Positions 57,501 through 64,000 of a stretch of 64,000 nt of DNA are shown here, in pieces. The position numbers and the translations under genes are program-made. The notes beneath the pieces were generated by a model, which was not told the origin of the DNA, did not search any database, and worked only from the letters and a program-made list of their open reading frames with translations. Origin of the DNA: Kappaphycus alvarezii (lineage: Eukaryota; Rhodophyta; Florideophyceae; Gigartinales; Solieriaceae); assembly GCA_002205965.3 (NCBI GenBank), contig NADL03000106.1, forward strand, positions 1 through 64,000. Direction: 5' to 3'. Position 1 is the stretch's first letter, and each line of letters starts with the position of its first letter.

Positions 57501-57550
57501 GTCCCCCCTATTCCCTTCGGGGCCAACCGACGTAGAGGACTATCTCCGAC
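54501..57550. other. AT-rich region, no confident gene
   Basis: Isolated open frames such as 54759-54995 (+; RSVNLNGICGRKGLKLCVLE) and 55422-55697 (+) have no recognised feature. Confidence 0.4.
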
Positions 57551-57559
57551 GAAAAAAAA

Positions 57560-57955
57560 CACCTGAGAGACCCGGTAGATATTCATGAAGTAGATATCGA
57601 AGCCCAGGACGCGGTAGAGAGGCACTCGGAAGAGGAGGATGTTAAAGCAGAGGAATACTTCGAGGAATTGGTGTCCCCATAACTTTTCTACAGGATAGAG
57701 GAAGAGAAGGCAACGGAGTCCGTAGATGAAGAGGGGATGTCGAACCGGACTATATAGGAGGGGAAGGAAAGATTTGGTTGGATCAGGTAGTCCCGGTCAT
57801 GGACCCGAATGCAGGGATGTCAGGTGAGCTGGATTCGTTGCAAGAAAGTGGTGGTAGGCAATCGGTAGCCATTCACGGGTATATTAGGGGACTACATGGG
57901 AACTTCTGATGTGTTGAGGAAAATGATAGGTTCTGATGTCGAGGACGAAGATTAA
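57560..57955 (+). other. Acidic coding-like remnant
   Basis: Reads RDPVDIHEVDIEAQDAVERH, then EEEDVKAEEYFEELVSP and a stop, then WLDQVVPVMDPNAGMSGELD in another frame. It is similar in character to the acidic remnant at 17.57-17.79 kb. Not recognised. Confidence 0.25.
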
Positions 57956-58249
57956 AAGGAGTAGATTTATTATCATCTGTGAAGTATCTGTTTTCAAATT
58001 AGTAAAGTCCACATGAATTCTTTTCCTGTGTTTTATGGTGCTTTTAGTAGATTTATCGATATTTTAGTTTCGACAAAAAGTCTTTATAGGCGGTAAAATT
58101 GCTACATGCGTAAGAGAGAGAAGGCAGGATGGGAGTCTACTTTGGTCCACAAACCTTCAATCAGCTCTCTAGCCTCTATGCGAGGTGGTAGGGCATTACC
58201 CTTTAGAGTTGGTCACTAAACGAATAACTCTTCTTTCAGTACCACCCTC

Positions 58250-58450
58250 GCCCTTGTCTGCCAAGGTCTATTGTAGCACTTTATTCGCCCGCACCAACTG
58301 TCATTTCGGGTAGGTGACGGTTCCTCTTTCCTTTGACGCTAATTTAACCGTATCAGTCTGATGGATTTCACCTCCTCCGGGTCAGAATGTCGTGGCGCTT
58401 CCAGAATCTGGGTTTTATTAACTTCTTGTGCTGCTGCTGAAAGGCTCATA
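58250..58450 (-). mobile_element. Ty3/gypsy integrase C-terminal fragment, related to 40.5 kb
   Basis: The minus strand contains LIKPRFWKRHD, matching LIKPRFRETAAE at 40.77 kb, with DNA TTAATAAAACCCAGATTCTG against TTAATCAAGCCCAGATTCCG. The remainder is eroded by stops. Confidence 0.4.
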
Positions 58451-59589
58451 TACAGTAAGTCGTTCTTTTATTGTAGTTGATTGCGCCATTGTGGAGAGCA
58501 ATGCCCTGTGCTTGTCATTCATTGATGCGATACTAACGCCCACCACTTTCAAGATTCCGAGATAGTTGTTCGGTTTTGTTAAAGACAAGGGCAGATATCT
58601 TCCCTAGAACATGCGCAGACGCTGTCTCCTCGATGACTTGGATTCTGCGTTGGAGATGCATTGATCTCCTGGTCGTTTTTGAAGAAAGCATTGAATTTGA
58701 ATTGCAGTTTCAACACTTGTCAAAGGATATGGAGGGTACGAGGAGGTTCTGTGATCGGTGGTTGTAGGGTTGATGTGTTTGGTAGGTAGGGAGGATTGCT
58801 TGGGTTGGAGGAAGCAGCATTGGGTGCAATCGGCAAAGTAGACACAGAGTGTTGGTAGAGTCTTCAGATTTGTTGTTGACCCTACGGTACCCTTTTCGAT
58901 TGTTTATTTCACTCGATTCATGTTTGTAGGTAGATACGATGTAAAACTCGGCAGATTTGAATAGAACGGAATGGTTGCAGGGTGCGAGCATGACGGGGAG
59001 ATCCGAAAGCTCCCCGAGCGAGCGATGATTGCACGGAGCGTTCAAGATGTGCAGGTGTCAACAGAGCATTGGGAGATTCAAACTCTATGTGATTCAAAGG
59101 CAGATTCAAAGGCAGGACTGAGAAAAGGAAGCTATATGGCCCGGTAGAGGACATGACTGACGGAGCATTCAGTTGAAAAGTTTACAACAGCCCGATTGAA
59201 AGGTGGAATGAGCGATAGCGTACAATACAACAATCCAATGCGACGCAAGGCGCAGTTGCATTCAAAATCGTGAATCCACGTGTAGTGCACAGTATGGCAT
59301 GGCCCCACCATTGTATCGAGACCGCCCCTGCCAGCCGCCCGTCTCCTCTAACTCACCTTGATGCCCCGTTCCCGGCCGTCCCAACCGGCATCTCGCATCA
59401 ACTCGCCCTTCAAACCCTGCCTCCCCCACCCCTCAACATTTGTCGCCGCCAAATGTTTTCCCCCTCCATTCCATTTCATCCCCTTCCCCCCAACCACTCA
59501 CCATTCAAACCTTTCTTCACGACCATGCCCACCCCTCCTCCTCCATCCCCCATCACTACACTGCCCGCCTAAATCAAATCATATCTGCC
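58451..59589. other. No gene assigned; C-rich leader before the F-box gene
   Basis: 58.5-59.2 kb has only weak frames on either strand. 59.29-59.58 kb is a C-rich plus strand, open in all three frames, probably 5' untranslated sequence of the next gene. Confidence 0.4.
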
Positions 59590-61093
59590 ATGTACACCAC
59601 CACTCCAACAAAATCTCATTTTGACCTATTGCCATTCGAACTACAACACCATATCATCGCCCACGCCACACACGGCCATCCCACATTGGTCGCCTTGAAT
59701 TTCAGTACCGCCTTTCCACACTTGCAACCGGCCGTTGCAGCCGCCCTGTCCCATCATTTGACATTGTCAGACCAACGTCGACGCTCCGTCGTCAATCGTC
59801 TTGCTGTTCCTTGTCGGCCTTTGGACCTCTGTTGCATTACCCACGCCCCCGTATTACAGTCCCTTTGTATTGCATGAGGTATTGAGCATGATGCCGTCCA
59901 GCTTGTCGAGTCGATGATGATGAGAGGTGTGGCGTGGATTGGCGAGACGTGCCATGGGCTTAAAGGCTGTGCGTTTGGTATTGCGGGGGAAGATGCCTTC
60001 GCTCGCGTTTTACAATGTTTGGCCAGTGTGTCTGCTGGTATACAAAGTTTGACTATGGTGTGTTGCGCGTCGATGCAGGTTCTCATACCCCCTGTTTGGT
60101 GGATGATGCCGTTTATTTGGGTCCAATGGGTGTTGCGAGTGTGGTCAAGGGCTGCGTGAATTTATGTCGAGTGGGGGGAGGGAGTGGTGGAGACCGAGAG
60201 GGGGTAGTGGCGCATGTTGTCATGATGTTGTCAATGGTGTTGTTGTTGAGGGATGGCCGGAAGAGGAAGGGTAAGGGTCGAGGGCACCCACCTCGTTGAT
60301 GTAGCTATCAGTTTTTCAAAGAGGTTGAAGGGTAGTCGCCGCAGGTTATATGGGTGGCCATGAATTGACTAGGTTGGCTATAGGCTGTGGCTCTTTGGAG
60401 TGGTTGGCATGCGGCGTTACAGAGGGCGAGGACCATCCGGTTACGGGACTGCTGGGAGGCGGTTTGAAGGGCATTTGTTTGACATGGAGGAAAAGGAGGC
60501 CAGTCTCTGCAAGCGCTTTGTATGCACGCCCTGCCAGTGGCTTGGTGCGGAGGATAGGCGTCGACGGCACCTGTTTGGAAGAGGTCAGGTTGAGAAGGGT
60601 AAAGGTCCAGCTAGGCGATTTGAGAATCATGCTCATGGCCATGGGGGCTCGCTTGAAGGTGTTTGAAGTCTCCATGATGGATCAGGAGCAGGATCCTTTG
60701 GGCTGGGTTGAAACCGTCTTGCGCGAATTGACAAAGTGGAATTATCGTCTCCGTTCTATATTTATCTATGAGTTGGAGAACCATGAGCGGTCGGTGTTGG
60801 GAGTCGTCGATTCCGTGGACGAACGACAGTTTGCTAGGACCCTGGCAATGGCAAGACGTCTGCAACGTTACGCTCCGTACTTTGACGCGCTTTCGTTGCG
60901 ACGAGCGCTCATGGTTCTGGTGGGCGGCTCATGGTTTGACTGCGCGCAGTTTTATGCACCACAAGTAACACGTTTATCTGCGGAAATTTTGCGTCAACCA
61001 ATCTCCTTAGACTGCTCTCATGTGGCTTTATTCCAATTCTCCACCGCGCGCAACGCAGATGCCTGGTTTGTCGCTCGGAACGCTTTCCAATAG
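59590..61093 (+). pseudogene. F-box/LRR-like protein, frame-broken
   Basis: F-box proteins bind SKP1 and bring substrates to SCF ubiquitin ligases. From ATG 59590 (GCCATGT) the protein reads HFDLLPFELQHHIIAHATHG, then TLVALNFSTAFPHLQPAV, the Leu-Pro-x-Glu-Leu...Phe pattern of an F-box. An in-frame TGA at 59875 interrupts it; the same frame continues (AGIQSLTMVCCASMQVL). A shift near 60060 leads to CLVDDAVYLGPMGVASVVKG, and from 60350 a long open frame shows Leu-rich repeats (LTRLAIGCGSLEWLACG, then SIFIYELENHERSVL) to TAG 61093. The last ~185 bases overlap the convergent gene on the other strand, so the true end may be earlier. Either a pseudogene or sequence errors. Confidence 0.6.
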
Positions 61094-62595
61094 GCGCCAA
61101 CCACTCAAGGTCAAACGTAGGAATCTTTCCAGTCTTGCCATCAAACTGGGCATGCCCCTGCCACTTATTCGCATCTATGAAACGCTGCGGGAGTAGCTGC
61201 ACGGCTCCCCTGGCCAGACTTGCCACCAAGCGATGACTCATCGCTGACATGCTTCCGATGAACACATCGGATGCAATCATTTCATGCAAACTCACCAACG
61301 TATCCTCCGAGATCCGGAGTTGCACCTTTAGTCCACTTGTAAACAAATCACCGAGTCCGTCGTTCCCTCCGTCCCTCACCACCCTGTCCACCTGCTCCTC
61401 TGACAAAACTTGCCGTTCGAATCCCGAAACGCCTTTGATTGCTTGGACACATCGTGTCCCACTGACCATGTTCCCCCAGTCGGCAGTCCCTCCGAATAAA
61501 CGTTCACTTTGACTGGCATCGCTGCAAACACGCCCCCTTGGCTCTTCACCACCGCCACAACCTGTCGAACCACTCTTCCAAACACTTTCATTGCCACCAT
61601 TGGCCTCCCTACCTTGAAGAAATCCCCCTTCGCGCATGAACCGCAATCGTCACTCGTGCTCCCTTCAGATTCCTCAGCCCGTCCCTCCCGGAACGCCTGG
61701 GATGCTCAATGTTTCTGCCAGCTCTCGCGAAACAAATTCTTGGACATTTTCACCTTCCATTTCCTCCTGTTGTCCCCCAATCCATATCTCCCGTGTGCAT
61801 CCCAATACTTGTGAAAGAACCAGCTTCTCGACTCGACCCCAAGTACGTGTGAGTCGGACTTTTCGCACAAACCTCGTGTGGCATATGGAATAGTGTGTTA
61901 CTCTGGTTAACCTGCCAGGAACCGACCAAACTTCCATTCGCCACGGCTTCTTCTGCATACCAAACTTGTAACTCAGTTCCATAGGCACTTCCACCACCTC
62001 GTTCCATTCTCAAGCTCGGATGCCCTATGGCCCCTTCAACTTGCTCATCCTGTTCACTTCATCCAGCTGGCCCTGAGTACAAATCTTGCACTCATCCAAT
62101 CCACCGACTCCATCTCGAGTCAAACAAGCAGCCTCTTGCACTGCCTCCCTTGGAACTTCGCCCACTCCCCACCCAAAGAAACCCTCCACTTTGCCTGCCC
62201 GTTCCGGCAATCCTGCATACTAATATGACGGGCATCTTCCGGGTTTCTCTGCTTGAAATCCATCGGCACTAGACTGCCATACCTTGCGGTACGGTGGGTA
62301 TAGGTGAGCCCGAGTCGTAGCGCTGTCATAAACTCCGCATTTAGGATCGCCATACTGTGGCCGAGCCCGTCGCCAGCACCTTCACGAACGCCGGAATAGA
62401 GAATACGGTGGCGGGATTCGGAAAGCGAGAGGAGGCGGATCGGGGGGGCTCACGCCACGGGAGGTCGAAACGCGAGGAATTGCGGGGAATGGGCAACTGA
62501 CGGATGTTTGAGGGAAAGGGAGCGGGGGCTGAGAATATGAGGGTAAGAAGAAATGAGAGGAGGATCACGGGAAGAGGGAAAGGATGAAGTGCCAT
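60909..62595 (-). pseudogene. Fucosyltransferase-like glycosyltransferase, frame-broken
   Basis: ATG 62595 opens MALHPFPLPVILLSFLLTLI, a signal-anchor typical of Golgi glycosyltransferases. Conserved blocks then follow in order but in changing frames: YSGVREGAGDGLGHSM, ALRLGLTYTHRTARYGSL, VEGFFGWGVGEVPREAV, NTLFHMPHEVCAKSP, WFFHKYWDAHGRYGLGDN, VTIAVHARRG, DFFKVGRPM, KVNVYSEG and SLHEMIASDVFIGSMSAMS. HxRRGD and the later Ser-Glu-Gly and A/S-D-V-x-I-G-S-x-S blocks match the donor-binding motifs of fucosyltransferase-type enzymes. At least seven breaks occur, including G7 at 62442-62448 and C5 at 61624-61628. The 3' end overlaps the convergent F-box gene. Confidence 0.65.
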
Positions 62596-62599
62596 TGCA

Positions 62600-63340
62600 G
62601 GGAGGATCAATGTGAACGCGGGAGATATGCGGCAGTTGGAGAAGGAGAGGTTTTCGTGCGAAAGATGACGGTGCCGCGGGAGTAAGATGGAAGTGAGAGG
62701 TGAAGCCATGGGTGAGGTATGGATGAGGTGAAGGCGCGAGGAGCGGGAGAGGATGGTGGTGGGACAGACAAGCGCGGTGTGGCGACCGTTTGCAAAAGCA
62801 GACCTGAGGTGGAATGGAATGGATCGTTCGAAAAGCTAGGGTGATTGGAGGGCCGAGACAGCGGGGTAGAATAGGAGTGTGAGTTACAAGGGAGCACGGA
62901 TAGAGGGTAAAGGAGGCGGTTACGGGAGGTGGCAGAGATTGGAATCGGGTGGCAACGGATGGCCGCGAGCAGGGTGAGAAGTTTGAAAGGGCACCATGCG
63001 CGGCGCAACTTGTTTGCGATGGGGATGATGATGGTTGGCAGGGAACTAGCAAGCAGTGGTGGGACAAAGACTCGACGGCAGGGTCATCTTTCAGTTGAGC
63101 TTTACAACCGCCAACCTTCCCACCTCAACCGTCCTCCTCGTCAGTTCATTCACTCACAGACCCCTCATACCGTAGTGTTGTGCCAATGTCTACCCTCCCC
63201 TTCGAAAACAACGTGATGTCCCCACCGCAGCTTGCTTCCTCGTGTGCCCTGGTTAACTTTGATGAAATTCAAACCTGGCCGCACTCACAAATCCACACAC
63301 TTTAACCGCCTATTTCTCGGATCTCCTTCCTCGAATGATT
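62600..63340. other. G-rich plus strand upstream of the glycosyltransferase gene
   Basis: All minus-strand frames are open because the strand is C-rich, but none shows convincing protein. Probably the 5' region of the glycosyltransferase gene and a spacer to the next gene. Confidence 0.35.
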
Positions 63341-63345
63341 TCAAA

Positions 63346-64000
63346 TCAGGTCCTTACAACTTTCGCACATAAGCCATATGCCATCCATTCCGCCGTCCCG
63401 ATCTCCCCATATCCACACAACATTTCCGCGTCCACTACAGCCTTCTTCACTTGTTTTCTCGCGCTCTCCATCATCACTGCCGTCACTGGCTCGATAAACT
63501 CCGCAAAGAAATTCTCTATCCTCGACAAACAGCTATCTCACCCCTTGGTATCAGAAACATCTAGTCAAATTCCCGCGTCCTCCGCGACGTCCTCCTCTTG
63601 CATAGCCACCATTCTAACCGCCCAGTTGACAATTCCTACCTTCTCCTTTCCCCCATTCAACCCGCGGCTAAAGCCGTAATACCAAGCCAAAGCAATGTCC
63701 TCATCCACCTTTTTGGCCAAACATTCGGTCAGCACCGGCACCAACTCCCTAAATCCATTACAGCGCTCCGATACCCGTTCTAATCATCCCCATCACGTTA
63801 CTGCCTAGCATCCCAGCTCCGTCACATCTCTGAACTGCACCATCTCCATCGAGCACATCACCACTCGTACCAAATACGGCAAGCACACGGGTAGTACCAT
63901 AAATTTTGCGCTTTCACTATCCACAAGTCTCGCTCCGCTTCCTATTCTTCACCAAAGGTATCAAACCATTCATGATGACCCCATCCTGAGAACCCTAGTC
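63346..64000 (-). pseudogene. Unrecognised gene, 3' part, running off the right edge
   Basis: The minus strand reads KFMVLPVCLPYLVRVVMCSM, FRELVPVLTECLAKKVDEDI, ALAWYYGFSRGLNGGKEKVG, and IENFFAEFIEPVTAVMMES to AEWMAYGLCAKVVRT, ending at TGA 63346. The pieces are in different frames and separated by stops, as in the neighbouring genes. Helical, no signal or catalytic motif seen. Family not recognised. Confidence 0.45.

Noticed and set aside
62450..63067. 205-codon Ser/Pro/His-rich minus-strand frame
   Set aside because: All three minus frames are open in this C-rich strand, and the real glycosyltransferase start at 62595 lies in another frame.
1..64000. CRISPR array, prophage or bacterial operon
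   Set aside because: No regularly spaced direct repeats, no Shine-Dalgarno-led gene strings, and clear eukaryotic introns and elements.

Overview
This is a eukaryotic window. It has spliceosomal introns (one well supported in a bZIP gene), LTR and non-LTR-like retrotransposon remains, a large eukaryotic-type DNA transposon, and SKP1, F-box and WD40 genes. Short introns with CTGAC-like branch points, Ty3 elements with a chromodomain and a fucosyltransferase-like glycosyltransferase suggest a fungus, probably an early-diverging (chytrid-like) one. That placement is inference. No bacterial operon, CRISPR array or phage module is visible.

Layout: 0-0.9 kb is the 3' end of a chromodomain Ty3 element with its LTR. 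1.6-2.2 kb holds two exon-like segments I do not recognise. 2.7-3.7 kb (-) is an intact two-exon bZIP gene, preceded by a Pro-rich coding-like stretch up to 4.6 kb and a cluster of CTGTACAG-type repeats. 6.3-6.8 kb (-) is an SKP1 gene with two frame breaks. 7.9-9.2 kb (+) is a C-rich, frame-broken coding region. 12-16.3 kb carries five 3'-end fragments of one retroelement family around a WD40 (DCAF4-like) gene at 13.8-14.7 kb (-). 17-24.5 kb is AT-rich and nearly empty, apart from a tRNA-Thr relic. 24.5-26.7 kb is decayed coding sequence. 26.9-31.4 kb is a DNA transposon reading on the minus strand whose protein joins AT-hook/Gly-Arg, DDE transposase, YqaJ-like PD-(D/E)XK nuclease and Zn-ribbon parts, flanked by imperfect inverted repeats. 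31.7-37.5 kb is a full-length but dead Ty3 element with two LTRs and a GTGAA target-site duplication. 39-41.5 kb holds further relics. 42.2-45.4 kb is a second decayed DNA-transposon-like block. 46-57 kb is AT-rich and mostly featureless. 59.6-61.1 kb (+) is an F-box/LRR-like gene, convergent with a fucosyltransferase-like gene at 60.9-62.6 kb (-). 63.3-64 kb (-) is the end of an unrecognised gene running off the window.

Functionally, the host genes lean toward ubiquitin ligase parts (SKP1, F-box, DCAF-like WD40), one transcription factor and one glycosyltransferase. The most striking general property is that many coding regions are broken by single-base shifts, several at G/C or A homopolymers, while the bZIP, WD40 and nuclease frames are intact. 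The window is therefore either strongly pseudogenised or carries consensus indel errors; raw reads would separate these. The best candidate for something unusual is the transposase-nuclease fusion element at 26.9-31.4 kb.
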